The notes: generated by a model from the letters alone, not told the origin. 64,000 nucleotides of DNA from Gimesia algae (GCF_007746795.1 NZ_CP036343.1:4997357-5061356), one strand, 5' to 3'. Shown: positions 27,135 through 37,064, numbered from the stretch's first letter. A program made the numbers and translations.

Positions 27135-30074
27135 ATGTCTCACATCGTCACTCCAGCCGGTATTTCTTCTTCTCGCGTTGACGACTCGCGAATCCGTAGA
27201 TTACCTCTGCTCTTGATATTCTTTCTGTCTCTTTGGAGTCAAATGGCGTCCCCGTTGTCGGGCGAGTTAATTGATCAGAGCGGAACGAGCTTGCGTATTC
27301 TGGCCAATATTGACGGGACAGATCAATTACATATTTCGCACCGCGCTGCCCGCTGGGTACACGGCTCATGGGGCTGGCCTGCTCATGTAGAGATCAATGG
27401 GCAGTCCTGGACTCCTCGACAACAACCTGCCTTACAGGTTGGTCCTGACTCGCCATTTCTGCGAAGTCATATCAGACTTGCGGGTGCCACCATACGCAAG
27501 CTTCGAGGTCGTGGTCAGGTCAACCTGGCTTACGGTGCCAACGGCTTGATCGTCCGTTTCGATGACGAGGGTCACAATGGATCCGCAACATACGAAGTGC
27601 TAATCACGTTTGCTGATCAGATTTGCGAGCAATCACGACGCGAGATCGAGAGCCTCAAATCCGAGTCTGGTCAACCGCTGCAGCCAATCGAATTAAACAT
27701 CCAGACAAAAATCGACGGCGCCGACGCCATTCAGATTGATTCAGACAAAGTCAAATGGGCACACTATGAATCAAGTTGGCCACGAAAGGTGTCGTTGAAC
27801 GATCGAAATTGGGACCCCTATACGGAACGGGAATTCAAACCCGAATCGAAAGGCTTTTTTATCCCTGCCGGGCTGAATTTGTCGGGCGCCGAGTTGGTGG
27901 AGAAAAAAGGGAGAGGAGCGGTACAGTTGCTTAAGTCTGACGATCGCTTAACAATTCGTTTTGACGACCGACACGCCCCAGGGGCCGACAACTACGCTGC
28001 ACGAATTCGTATCCCGATCTCTCAGCTTTGGCCTGTTGTGATTCAATGTGATCTGCCCGAACATGTTGTCAACGCCCCACTGACAATCCTGCGTTATGAA
28101 AAAAATGAGAAACGTCCCACGATCGTTACAGAACAGCATGTGTTTGATCATCTCGGTCGCACGATTGTTGCGTTACCTGCAGGCTCATATCAGTTTGAAG
28201 TGCAGCATCAACCTCGCCCCGATGTTCTCGTGGCGTTAAAGAGCAGTCGCGTGGAAGTAGGATCTGCTACGACCGTCAGGCTACAGTCGATTCAAATTCC
28301 CACACCAAAGCTGGTCGTGAGCGGCCACCGGGGACTGGATTTGACGCAGCTGGGAATTCGATCCATCCTGCCAACCGGTGCAGTGGCATGGAAACGAAAC
28401 TCGCGGGCCAATCATGTCTCATTAGTGCTTTCACAAGACCAGACCTATCGCATACGAGTCTTCGGCAGCAATAATTATGCGCAAGTCGCCTTATGGAAAG
28501 AGCTGAAAACGAATGAAATTCGTCGGATCAGGGAAACAGAAGAGAACATGGTCCGGTGCTCTTTTGGCTGGCAATCAGAATCATTACCACCCCTCGCAGC
28601 TGGAGTGGAGCTGGATTTCCCCGACTCTCACTGCGAGTTCCGCGTCACGAATAACACATTGTTTTTGACGAATCGTCGTTTTCTTGAGCTTGGGTACTGG
28701 TTCCAACTTAAGAATGGTCGCAAAGTGGTTTTTCACCCTCGAGGTTATGCGCTCCCGAAGGGCGAGTCCGATCATCAATTCGAACTGGGCGGCCCACTTA
28801 CAGGTCGCGCCAGCGCAGCAATCTTGACCAACGAAAATTTAGGGAGCCCTCACGCACGGCAATTATGGACCGATATTTGCCTCGTTGATCCCCATGGTCA
28901 TATTCTGGATCATCAGAAGTCAACCATCGACTGGAAATGGGAAGTGCAAATGCGCGACGGCGCCGCACCGCCAAAGCCCCCCCTGACACCAGAGGCCGTT
29001 ATGAGATTGGGAAATGTCGCTGAGACAGTTGTCCTTAAGGCCCGTTATCAATTAGATCAGCCCGTGGAACTGACGCTGCCTCCGGAACGTTTTGTATCCC
29101 GAAGATCAAAACGCGTATCGACAACTTCGCCTCCGTATATGAACTGGCGAACGGCTGCCTACCTGGCTAAGGCCGAGCGAAGTCTGAGTGAAATTGCCTC
29201 AGAACGAGAAATACCGCTCAACCCCTCGTATCGCGTCAAGTTGACCTGGTGGTTAAATGGAGGCGCCGTTGGTGGTCACGGCGGAACGACGATGCCTCTC
29301 AGAGGAATGACAGGAGACTTTAACTGGTTTAAGCATCCGTGGGCGATCTCGCACGAATTACTGCACGGGTTCGGGTATGGGCACGATGACGACATGAATC
29401 GGACTGATAGAGTAGTGCAAAGACGATTCCTGGAGCACAAATGGTTCGTTGCGGATCATCCGGATCATGCCCCGGAATTGTTGATTGAGCCGAAAGCAAT
29501 GCCCACAAAATTTGTTTACGGGGAGCCGGTCGACTTGCTTAAGTTGATCGATCTAGAACGCGATACATTGCTCGGGGAGTGGAAGTGGGAAGACGACGTG
29601 TTGCTCACACCTGTATCGAGTGGCGGTCGTCTCAAGCTGCCAGTCGAGGCCCCCTCATCCTATGAGTTATTAATGGTCGTCACACGTCTTAAAGGTCGTG
29701 ATACACTGGGCATCGATATCATCGTAGGCGAAGACGATATCGGCACGATGCTGGCACTCGATGGTTGGCTGGGACAGGCGTGTGGATTGCATTATCTCGA
29801 TGGACGCGGTGGCGACCAGAATGAAAGCACTTATAAAAGAGGTGTCTTTCCCGATCAGAAGGAGCATACCATCCTGTGCCGCGTCACTCCTGAGAGCGTT
29901 TTCGTCGAAGTCGATGACAATCGGATCATAGACTGGCACGGTGATCCGAAACGGTTCCGGATTTCTTCTGATTCGGCAGCGACCAGAGGGCGAGAATTGT
30001 TCCTTGCTGAAACAAAGAATGTATCGTACCGGATCTCCAAAATTCAGCTGCGAACGATCAAATCACCAGAGTGA
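27135..30074 (+). CDS. Large exported zincin-motif protein with two N-terminal repeat domains
   Basis: 979 residues from the ATG at 27135; the frame is open to 27078. A hydrophobic leader follows ('RRLPLLLIFFLSLWSQMASP'). Two related domains come next (about 57-159 and 191-293). Each begins 'IDGTDQLHIS' / 'IDGADAIQID', carries a 'HGSWGWP' / 'YESSWPR' element and ends in 'LIVRFDDEGHNG' / 'LTIRFDDRHAPG'. After an unassigned beta-rich middle, a metalloprotease-type zinc site HELLHGFGYGH lies at about 740-750. The last 120 residues resemble a LamG/concanavalin-like sandwich. It probably binds and cleaves an external substrate. No family name could be fixed. Confidence 0.8.
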   Translation: MSHIVTPAGISSSRVDDSRIRRLPLLLIFFLSLWSQMASPLSGELIDQSGTSLRILANIDGTDQLHISHRAARWVHGSWGWPAHVEINGQSWTPRQQPALQVGPDSPFLRSHIRLAGATIRKLRGRGQVNLAYGANGLIVRFDDEGHNGSATYEVLITFADQICEQSRREIESLKSESGQPLQPIELNIQTKIDGADAIQIDSDKVKWAHYESSWPRKVSLNDRNWDPYTEREFKPESKGFFIPAGLNLSGAELVEKKGRGAVQLLKSDDRLTIRFDDRHAPGADNYAARIRIPISQLWPVVIQCDLPEHVVNAPLTILRYEKNEKRPTIVTEQHVFDHLGRTIVALPAGSYQFEVQHQPRPDVLVALKSSRVEVGSATTVRLQSIQIPTPKLVVSGHRGLDLTQLGIRSILPTGAVAWKRNSRANHVSLVLSQDQTYRIRVFGSNNYAQVALWKELKTNEIRRIRETEENMVRCSFGWQSESLPPLAAGVELDFPDSHCEFRVTNNTLFLTNRRFLELGYWFQLKNGRKVVFHPRGYALPKGESDHQFELGGPLTGRASAAILTNENLGSPHARQLWTDICLVDPHGHILDHQKSTIDWKWEVQMRDGAAPPKPPLTPEAVMRLGNVAETVVLKARYQLDQPVELTLPPERFVSRRSKRVSTTSPPYMNWRTAAYLAKAERSLSEIASEREIPLNPSYRVKLTWWLNGGAVGGHGGTTMPLRGMTGDFNWFKHPWAISHELLHGFGYGHDDDMNRTDRVVQRRFLEHKWFVADHPDHAPELLIEPKAMPTKFVYGEPVDLLKLIDLERDTLLGEWKWEDDVLLTPVSSGGRLKLPVEAPSSYELLMVVTRLKGRDTLGIDIIVGEDDIGTMLALDGWLGQACGLHYLDGRGGDQNESTYKRGVFPDQKEHTILCRVTPESVFVEVDDNRIIDWHGDPKRFRISSDSAATRGRELFLAETKNVSYRISKIQLRTIKSPE

Positions 30075-30136
30075 GTTGCATTCGATTTTGACCCCAATAC
30101 ACTGCATTCACCTTGCTTCGGTGCTAAAGGAGAATG

Positions 30137-31957
30137 TCAATTTCCCAATTCATCCAGGAAGAGCAGGCGGACTTCGCGATTCTCCTCGTGGAACGTCAAG
30201 CCGGTTTGTTCGGATACGTGCTTGAGGACCAGTTGAGGGTTCTTGGCAAATTGTCTGGGAAAATCTTTCCATGTGGTGCGTTCGGACTGATCGAAATAGG
30301 TTCGCCAGCCAATGGACCCTTGGGGCGGATTTTTGATGTCACTCAGGACAGGGCGGCCGACACGGGAGCCGATGGCTTTGAGGAAGTCTGGGAACTTCCC
30401 GGCATTCTCTTCGCCATGTTGTTTATCAGGACCGGGACCTTCCTTGCCGTAGATCAAATAGGATTTATCCTCGGGTCGTCTCCATGCAGGGCCTGGAGGG
30501 GCCGCCTGAAATGTTCCTCGTGCCACGTAGACTTCTCGGTCGACTTTTTTGAATTCGAGGGAGGCCTGCAGCTTCAGATCCTGGTTCAGCACAGAGCCGA
30601 GGCCCTCAATGATGTCTTCTCTTGATGTCCCCTTGCGGATGATAAAATCTCCGCCCAGTTTCGTGTTCACCCAGAGCTGGGAATTCCCCCCCAGGTCGAC
30701 ATTCTGGAGGTCTGTGAGAATCCTGACCACGCTGAAGAGAGAAGAAGATTCATCGCCAAACCCTTGTGATTTCAGCTTCAGATTTCCTGCGTCCCAGATA
30801 TAAACATTCAAACCTGTTCCGGAGATATACTTGAAGCGTTCCTCTTTTGAGAGCGTGTGTGTTTTTTCCCGTGGTTGATTTGTCACGGGAGGAGCGAATG
30901 CGACCTTTCGGGGGATGGATTCAGGCTGAGTTGTTTTTTCTTCAGCCACAAGCTGGAAATCAAGAAGATTGATTGCAAGTAGCAGCATGGGGACGACAAG
31001 CAGCAAAGTGCGTTTCATCATGGACCTTTCCGGGGGGGCAGGAGAGAGGATTCGTCGAATGCGGTGATACAATTTTCCTCCCCGGGCGGCGGATGAGGGG
31101 GAGTGAATCTGACGGGGATCACTGCCGATGCGAAACAACGCACGTGCATAATCGGCGACGGCATCCGGATTGTTGTAGAGGACTTCATCATCGCAGAGCA
31201 ACTCGGCACACTCATCGAGCTTGTTGAGAGTCCACCATGCCAGAGGATTGAACCAGTGCAGGCAAACCACAAGCCGTGCGAGGAATCCTTTCCAGATATC
31301 CCCATGTCGGAGATGGGCCAGTTCATGATGCAAAATAGCCATGCGCTCTTTTTCGGTCAGGCTGGACCAGAGTTGTTGGGGAACGAAAACGCGAAATCCC
31401 CGCAGCAACAAACCGAGCATGGGACCAGCATCATGTGTGATGTGCAGTGGAATTGATTTTCGGATACCGTACTGTTTTAAGACGGCCTGCCACTCCATGG
31501 CCCATGTTTCGGTGGCTGGTACACTGTTGCGAAGACGTTTTGCCGAGACGATGCAGGCAGTGATCCACCAGAGCAAAACCAGCCCGCATCCTGTTATCCA
31601 GATCGAGGCGGCAAAAGAGAACCAGTTGAAGCTGGTTAAAAGATCACGATCCGAATTGGTAAGCATCACTGGTAATGGATTTGCAGTGGGATTGACGACT
31701 GTAGCATCCAGCTTCCCGGGAGGTACGGATTCGAAAGAAATGCTTTTATTAATTTCACTAGGATACCAGGGAATAGCCACCGAATATTGCAGAAAAATGA
31801 TGCCCTGTAGCATAACCAGTGCCCATGCTGCCTGATGCCAGCGAGGCGAGGACGGTTTGAGCCAGAGAAGCAGTCCTCTGACGATCAAAGCGGTAATGCC
31901 GAGAGCCAGGGTCGCTCTCAATACCGCATCGAATAAATAATGGAACGCTGAATGCAT
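30137..31957 (-). CDS. M56 (BlaR1-like) membrane protease with unassigned C-terminal domain (pair 3)
   Basis: 606 residues. Helices lie near 12-32, 42-62 and 113-135. The protease site is HELAH at 211-215, followed by 'HWFNPLAWW' and the ligand region 'CAELLCDDE'. A last helix is at 315-333. The C-terminal 270 residues contain 'GLNVYIWDAGNLKLKSQGF', 'FIIRKGTSREDIIEGLGSVL' and an ending 'VLKHVSEQTGLTFHEENR'. That ending resembles the DUF3738/STN-type domains sometimes fused to M56, but the match is weak. GGGA lies before the ATG, and only 3 bases separate it from the BlaI stop. It faces the large zincin gene with a 62-bp gap. Confidence 0.9.
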   Translation of the reverse strand: MHSAFHYLFDAVLRATLALGITALIVRGLLLWLKPSSPRWHQAAWALVMLQGIIFLQYSVAIPWYPSEINKSISFESVPPGKLDATVVNPTANPLPVMLTNSDRDLLTSFNWFSFAASIWITGCGLVLLWWITACIVSAKRLRNSVPATETWAMEWQAVLKQYGIRKSIPLHITHDAGPMLGLLLRGFRVFVPQQLWSSLTEKERMAILHHELAHLRHGDIWKGFLARLVVCLHWFNPLAWWTLNKLDECAELLCDDEVLYNNPDAVADYARALFRIGSDPRQIHSPSSAARGGKLYHRIRRILSPAPPERSMMKRTLLLVVPMLLLAINLLDFQLVAEEKTTQPESIPRKVAFAPPVTNQPREKTHTLSKEERFKYISGTGLNVYIWDAGNLKLKSQGFGDESSSLFSVVRILTDLQNVDLGGNSQLWVNTKLGGDFIIRKGTSREDIIEGLGSVLNQDLKLQASLEFKKVDREVYVARGTFQAAPPGPAWRRPEDKSYLIYGKEGPGPDKQHGEENAGKFPDFLKAIGSRVGRPVLSDIKNPPQGSIGWRTYFDQSERTTWKDFPRQFAKNPQLVLKHVSEQTGLTFHEENREVRLLFLDELGN

Positions 31958-31960
31958 CCG

Positions 31961-32362
31961 TTAATTCCCTTTTCGGCTATTCTGTTCTGCAACGTCTAAA
32001 AGTTTTTTGAGTTCCTGGACTTCATCGTTTGTCAGCGATCGTTCTGTGATCAAGTGCTTCATGAGCGGAACCACTTTTCCGGATGTGAGCTTTTCGAGAA
32101 CCTGCCCGAGGTATCCTTTGGTGGCCTGGCTCTGTGTTGCGACCGCCTGGTAGAGAGCCGGTCGCTGCTCGCTTTTTGTTACCAGCCCCTTAGCGGCTAA
32201 CCGATTCAGACGGGTTTGCATCGTGGGATAGGCAATGGGCTTTCCGAATTCACGGAAGGCCTGGTGTGCTTCAGCGAGAGTAAGCGGACCTTTATCCCAG
32301 AACATACTCATCAATTCCATTTCTCCCGGGGATAAACGGACAGCTTTTTTGCTTTTAGTCAT
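31961..32362 (-). CDS. BlaI/MecI-family transcriptional repressor (pair 3)
   Basis: 133 residues from the ATG at 32362, preferred because GGAG sits 6 bases upstream; an earlier in-frame ATG at 32374 would add four residues. Features: 'LSPGEMELMSMFWDKGPLTLAEAHQAF', 'AYPTMQTRLNRLAAKGLVTKSEQRP' and 'LYQAVATQSQATKGYLGQVLEKL'. This is the standard winged helix plus dimerisation helix. It is followed after 3 bases by its M56 partner. Two TTACA-type dyads overlap its promoter. Confidence 0.95.
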   Translation of the reverse strand: MTKSKKAVRLSPGEMELMSMFWDKGPLTLAEAHQAFREFGKPIAYPTMQTRLNRLAAKGLVTKSEQRPALYQAVATQSQATKGYLGQVLEKLTSGKVVPLMKHLITERSLTNDEVQELKKLLDVAEQNSRKGN

Positions 32363-32377
32363 CGGGAACTCCATTTT

Positions 32378-32426
32378 ATTACATGTGTAATATTCAAGAT
32401 TATATTACCTGTGTAATAAAACACAA
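32378..32426 (-). promoter_or_regulatory. Promoter and operators of BlaI/M56 pair 3
   Basis: Read leftward: a weak -35 TTGTGT (32421-32426), a 16-base spacer and a perfect -10 TATAAT (32399-32404). One dyad (32404-32417, ATTACC-TG-TGTAAT on the plus strand) lies between -35 and -10. The second (32378-32391, ATTACA-TG-TGTAAT) lies just downstream of -10. The TACA-NN-TGTA core matches the classical BlaI/MecI operator. Confidence 0.75.
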
Positions 32427-32680
32427 GAGCAAGCCGGATTTTTATTGTTCAGAGCAACTCTATCGTTTTTCAACCTCGTCAGTGCCAAGAACAGCAGACC
32501 CCTGTCTGCATGGTGATTTGGCACTTGCGCCTCGTTCGATTATCTCATCCTGGCTGTGATGTTGACCTTCCCTCAATCCCTTGACTGCGGCAAAGGTCTA
32601 GATGTTTTTAATTGATAATCGATAGTAATTCTGATAGGTTAAAACAGAATTTAATTCTGTGTTTTTTTAGTTATCTGCCA
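32427..32680. other. Intergenic, divergent gap
   Basis: About 250 AT-rich bases between the pair 3 promoter and the DUF2251-like gene. The open frame extends upstream to 32612, but the lipoprotein start at 32681 is a better fit. Nothing else was seen. Confidence 0.35.
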
Positions 32681-33217
32681 ATGAAACAGTACCTCACGAC
32701 ATTCGCTCTACTCTTCGCCATTGGTTGCAACGGCGAGCCCCCTACGAAGTCGCGACAGACATCAGATAACGCCTTCACCGCCCGGACCGAAGCCATGCCA
32801 CCGCGACTCGCTGCCAGTGTTGTAACTAAGGAAACGCTTACCGTCGGCGTCGAAACAGTCGTCCAATCCGACTCTTTAATGGGGCGGTATCAGGTAGTTT
32901 TTGAAGATGATGGCGACACGGGCTACTTTTACGCCCTCGACACAGACAAACCAGAAAATCCAATCATCGACGCGTTGCACATCTACAACGTTCAGTCTGT
33001 GACCGATAGAGACAAACCCTCCGAGATGCATATCATCTGGTCAGGCGATGGAATGAAAGCAGCACTCTTCATTAACTCCTATCCGCATGCTGTTTACAAT
33101 TTCTCTGAAGGGCTGGGGTGTTGTCGCACTGGATTCCCACCACCAGCCGACGCATCCGCGACGCACGATTGGGATGAATCACAGCTGGCACATTTTTTCG
33201 CTGACGAAGACAAATAA
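32681..33217 (+). CDS. DUF2251-like lipoprotein
   Basis: 178 residues from the ATG at 32681, which gives a clean lipoprotein leader MKQYLTTFALLFAIGC with the lipidated cysteine at 16. The body carries 'RYQVVFEDDGDTGYFYALD', 'IIDALHIYNVQSVTDRD', 'IWSGDGMKAALFINSYPHAV' and 'CCRTGFPP', which I recognise as DUF2251-like. The function is unknown. Extending upstream to 32612 would bury the lipoprotein signal. It stands alone and converges on the secretin-domain gene. Confidence 0.75.
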   Translation: MKQYLTTFALLFAIGCNGEPPTKSRQTSDNAFTARTEAMPPRLAASVVTKETLTVGVETVVQSDSLMGRYQVVFEDDGDTGYFYALDTDKPENPIIDALHIYNVQSVTDRDKPSEMHIIWSGDGMKAALFINSYPHAVYNFSEGLGCCRTGFPPPADASATHDWDESQLAHFFADEDK

Positions 33218-33282
33218 CCAGCCAATGCACTGGGGTCGCAGGCCGTGGGGTTCTGAAAATCAACTTCGTTTACTGCGGTCAG

Positions 33283-34215
33283 CTAATCAATGGCAACCGG
33301 TGTGACCATAAACAGCGTGACGGTATCTTCCGAAGAGGTGGTATCTGATTTCGCATTCACCACCTGACTTTGGCCACCCGCAGGCGAAACGGTTCTGACC
33401 ACAAGCGTTTCCCCGAGGTTCATTTCCGCCTGTGTGTAGATGCGCCGCACCGTCAGACCGGGAACTGTAAGACCATTCACTTTGACCGCGTTCGCGTAGT
33501 CGCGGTGCGAGATCTCCGGGTTAAATTCGAGCTGGATTCTTCCATTGTCAAGCAAACGCGGCTCCACCTTACAGAACACGCCGAACCGCTTCCACTCGAC
33601 CGAAGTTTGATTGTCCCCTGCAGGAATCAAGATAGGATATTTACCGCCGCTCACTGACGTTGCCGATTGGCCAGAAACAGTGACAATTTGCGGACTTCCA
33701 TGCACCACCGTCACTCTGCCCGCTTTCTTCAGTTGCTCGATGGCTTCTTCTGCATTCTTAAAAATCGAGACGGTGGGATCAGGATGACTTCGCCGGCCGT
33801 TTGTAAATTTCACTGGCTCTGCTGACGCTGCAAATTCTGCTGCTGCTTTGCTGGATAACTCGAGAAAGCTACAGCGACAGAGAATTTTGTCCGGCCTTCC
33901 CGTCAGCCGTCGCAGTTGTTCCGATTGCTTCTGAAGCTCTGTAATCTGTTTCGATAACTCAGCGCGCTCTCGGCGGATGCGCTGGTTGAGCTGGTCTGTT
34001 TGTTCGCGCAGCTGCTCTGCTTCTTCACTCAGACCCGCAGCTTTCAATTGCTCCGTCGCGACGCGGAGATGATCCAGGGCCGACAGACTGTGGCTCTTGC
34101 CTGTCGCTGATGGGGAGAGTCTCTGAGGTTCAGGGCACTTTTCCGGTTCGGCACCGAGACTGATTGTCACAAGAGATAACAATAAAGCGAAAAAACTGAT
34201 ATAGCGTGCTAACAT
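33283..34215 (-). CDS. Exported coiled-coil protein with a secretin C-terminal-type domain
   Basis: 310 residues. Signal peptide 'MLARYISFFALLLSLVTISLGAE'. A heptad-rich coiled coil spans about 45-105 ('LREQTDQLNQRIRRERAELS'). Residues about 165-305 resemble the C-terminal beta domain of type II/III secretion secretins: 'SGGKYPILIPAGDN', 'VEPRLLDNGRIQLEFNPEIS', 'VRRIYTQAEMNLGETLVV' and 'TVTLFMVTPV'. No N-terminal N0/N1 secretin repeats and no secretion genes are nearby. Such stand-alone secretin-fold proteins occur in planctomycetes; the role is unknown. Confidence 0.75.
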   Translation of the reverse strand: MLARYISFFALLLSLVTISLGAEPEKCPEPQRLSPSATGKSHSLSALDHLRVATEQLKAAGLSEEAEQLREQTDQLNQRIRRERAELSKQITELQKQSEQLRRLTGRPDKILCRCSFLELSSKAAAEFAASAEPVKFTNGRRSHPDPTVSIFKNAEEAIEQLKKAGRVTVVHGSPQIVTVSGQSATSVSGGKYPILIPAGDNQTSVEWKRFGVFCKVEPRLLDNGRIQLEFNPEISHRDYANAVKVNGLTVPGLTVRRIYTQAEMNLGETLVVRTVSPAGGQSQVVNAKSDTTSSEDTVTLFMVTPVAID

Positions 34216-34382
34216 GCTTAGGCTCCTTTGACGCGAATTCTATTGGAACTGGTCAAATTGAGTCAATCTGAGTAAATTGAGGCTATCGGATCAGCGTCTG
34301 CCTGCGTTCCGTGTTGTTTTTGTTACACTATGACACGATTTACGTTACTTGAATTAGATGTTGCTATAAGAATGGGAAGCTG

Positions 34383-34913
34383 ATGAATAGTAAAGATATA
34401 AAAAAAGGGTTTCCCCCCAATATCCCTTTCCCCAGAGAACTCGAACAATTAATTGACTGGACCAATCAAAATGGTTATCCAATCAGCGGTTTCTTTGAAC
34501 TGCGTGCAGGTGACAAAGATACGATGTTCTACTGGTTTGGATTCAGGCATGTCGATGAGAAACTCGCTCAATTTGGCGCGGGCGCGGATGGCTCTCTGTA
34601 TTGCATCTGGGATGCCGGCGATCAGAGTTTCCCCGTTGTGCATTTAGGTTCGGAAGGGGACGGCATCAAAGTTCTTGCTGCTAATTTTACCGATTTTCTG
34701 CGACTGCTTGCCATTGGATATGGCGAACTCGGTTTTGAAGATTTATCCAAACCACCTGAAGAAAATGAACCGAATTCCAAATTTCAAGAATGGGTAAAGG
34801 TTCAATTCAATACAAATATTCCCACGAATGGTTCCGAATTCATTGCACTTGAAGAAAATGGAAAATGTCGATTTGCGAACTGGGTAGATCACGTATGCGT
34901 GAAATATAACTAA
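34383..34913 (+). CDS. SUKH/SMI1-KNR4-like protein
   Basis: 176 residues without signal peptide. It starts with 'PFPRELEQLIDWTNQNGYPISGFFEL' and has 'FGFRHVDEKLAQFGAGADGSLYCIWD', 'PVVHLGSEGDGIKVLAANFTDFLRLLAIGYGEL', typical of the SUKH superfamily. SUKH proteins are often immunity partners of contact-dependent toxins, but no toxin gene is adjacent, so this may be an orphan. The upstream gap is AT-rich. The family assignment is by recognition, not search. Confidence 0.65.
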   Translation: MNSKDIKKGFPPNIPFPRELEQLIDWTNQNGYPISGFFELRAGDKDTMFYWFGFRHVDEKLAQFGAGADGSLYCIWDAGDQSFPVVHLGSEGDGIKVLAANFTDFLRLLAIGYGELGFEDLSKPPEENEPNSKFQEWVKVQFNTNIPTNGSEFIALEENGKCRFANWVDHVCVKYN

Positions 34914-35040
34914 TCCAGATAACGGCAAGCAAGAATGACTATCATCAGGTCAGTCATGTAATCAGACGCCGTTGCTGCCCCTTTCGCCTCGGTCTCCTTA
35001 TCGGTTGTTTTTTTCTGGTACTTTCTGCTAAAACTACGCG

Positions 35041-36837
35041 ATGAAACATATACGAAACTTCTGCATTATCGCCCATATTGACCATGGCAAGTCCACGCTC
35101 GCCGACCGGCTCATTCAAACCTGTGGTGGCGTGACACTCCGTGAACTGCATGAACAAATGCTCGACTCGATGGATATCGAGCGTGAACGGGGCATCACGA
35201 TCAAGAGCAATTCGATTACGCTCAATTTCCGGGCTCAGGATGGTGAAGACTATTTATTGAATCTGATCGATACGCCGGGCCACGTCGATTTTTCGCATGA
35301 AGTCAGGCGTTCATTGATGGCCTGTGAAGGCGCCCTGATCATTGTCGATGCCTCTCAGGGAGTCGAAGCTCAGACGGTCGCGAACCTCTATCTGGCTCTG
35401 GAACATAATCTGACCCTGCTGCCTGTGATCAACAAGATCGACCTTCCGGCCGCGGACATCGAACGGGCGCAAGAGTCGATTGATGAAGAACTGGGGCTCG
35501 ATCCGTTCGAGGCAATCCCGATTTCCGCCAAAAATGGCATTGGCATTGAGGACGTGCTGCAGGGCATCGTCGAGAAGTTGCCGCCTCCCCAGGGCGATGC
35601 GGAGGCGCCGCTGAAGGCACTTGTGTTTGACGCGAACTACGATAAGTTTCGCGGCGTGATTCTGCAATGCCGCATCATGGAAGGTACGCTCAAGCCGCGC
35701 GATACGATCCACTTCATGCACGCCGGTCGCGACTTCACAGTGGATGAAGTGGGCTATAATCAGATGAAACTTATTCCCAAAACTCAGCTCAGCGCCGGGG
35801 AAGTGGGTTATGTTGTCGCGGGTGTCAAGAGTGTGCAGGACATTGAGATCGGCGATACGATTACCCTGCTGAATCGACAGGCTGCAGAGCCGATTCCCGG
35901 TTATCAGCCAGCCAGGCAGGTCGTCTTTTCTTCCATCTACCCCATGGATACCGGCGACTACGTGGAACTCACCAAGGCTTTGGAGAAGTTGGCGATCAAC
36001 GACGCGGCACTAACGTTTGAAAAAGACAGTTCCGCGGCACTCGGCTTTGGCTTTCGCTGTGGATTTCTGGGACTGCTGCATCTGGATGTGATTCAGGAGC
36101 GTATCCAGCGCGAATTTGACATCGGCCTGGTGATCTCTGCCCCGTCTGTGAAATATAATTTAACCTTAAAAGACGGTTCCACGCTCGAAGTCGACAACCC
36201 CTCTTACTGGCCCGACCCCACGATGATCGAGTCGGCCAGCGAGCCCTACATTAAAGCCTCGATTCTGACTCCCGAGACGTACGTCGGCCCTGTCATGGAA
36301 CTCTGCCGGGAACATCGCTCGGAAAGCCAGACGATGAATTACCTGTCCGCCAGTCGGATCGAAGTCACCAGCGTGATGCCACTGGGAGAGGTCCTGTTCG
36401 ACTTCTACGGCAAACTGAAGATGATTACGCGCGGTTACGGATCGTTTGATTATGAACCAATTGAATATCGAGTCACCGATATCGTGAAGGTCGATATTCT
36501 CGTCAACAAGGAACCGGTCGACACGCTGTCCTACCTCGTGCATCGAGAAAAAGCCCGCACGCGGGCGCTGCACTACTGTGAACAACTCGCCAAAGAAATC
36601 CCCCGGCATCAGTTCAAGATCCCCATCCAGGGAGCCATCGGAGGCGAAGTCATCGCCCGCACCACGATCGCACCGTTCCGCAAAGACGTCACCGAGAAAC
36701 TGTACGGCGGCGATGTCACGCGCAAGAAAAAACTGCTCGAAAAGCAGAAAAAAGGCAAAGCCAAAATGAAGCAGTTCGGCAGCGTCAATATTCCCCAGAA
36801 AGCGTTTGTCTCAGTCCTGCGCACCGATAAGGATTAG
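35041..36837 (+). CDS. lepA: Elongation factor 4 (back-translocase LepA)
   Basis: 598 residues, the full family length. GTPase motifs are AHIDHGKSTLADRL near the N-terminus, switch II 'DTPGHVDFSHEV', and 'NKIDLPAADIERA'. These are followed by the EF-G-like domains and the LepA-specific C-terminus ending 'KGKAKMKQFGSVNIPQKAF'. LepA binds the ribosome and acts during stalled or slow translation. It is a single gene, not followed by lepB. It is the most secure taxonomic marker in the window. Confidence 0.98.
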   Translation: MKHIRNFCIIAHIDHGKSTLADRLIQTCGGVTLRELHEQMLDSMDIERERGITIKSNSITLNFRAQDGEDYLLNLIDTPGHVDFSHEVRRSLMACEGALIIVDASQGVEAQTVANLYLALEHNLTLLPVINKIDLPAADIERAQESIDEELGLDPFEAIPISAKNGIGIEDVLQGIVEKLPPPQGDAEAPLKALVFDANYDKFRGVILQCRIMEGTLKPRDTIHFMHAGRDFTVDEVGYNQMKLIPKTQLSAGEVGYVVAGVKSVQDIEIGDTITLLNRQAAEPIPGYQPARQVVFSSIYPMDTGDYVELTKALEKLAINDAALTFEKDSSAALGFGFRCGFLGLLHLDVIQERIQREFDIGLVISAPSVKYNLTLKDGSTLEVDNPSYWPDPTMIESASEPYIKASILTPETYVGPVMELCREHRSESQTMNYLSASRIEVTSVMPLGEVLFDFYGKLKMITRGYGSFDYEPIEYRVTDIVKVDILVNKEPVDTLSYLVHREKARTRALHYCEQLAKEIPRHQFKIPIQGAIGGEVIARTTIAPFRKDVTEKLYGGDVTRKKKLLEKQKKGKAKMKQFGSVNIPQKAFVSVLRTDKD

Positions 36838-37064
36838 GGAGGCAAGCGTGGCCGGTTCAATGTTTCGTCCAGAATACTGCCTTTTCCAATTCGAATCATG
36901 CAACATAACTTCTTATTCATTGAACCTTCATCACTACCATATTGACAATCGATTTTAGTTCATACAAAATCCCTCTATGATCGACGTTAATGGGTTTTAC
37001 CGGAATACTTCATTTGAATTCAAGTTATGCATCAAAACTGCCACCGCAGTGAAATAGAGGCTTC

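Noticed and set aside
34383-34913. Toxin-immunity locus based on the SUKH-like protein
   Set aside because: There is no toxin, secretion or repeat-rich gene on either side; the neighbours are a secretin-domain protein and lepA.
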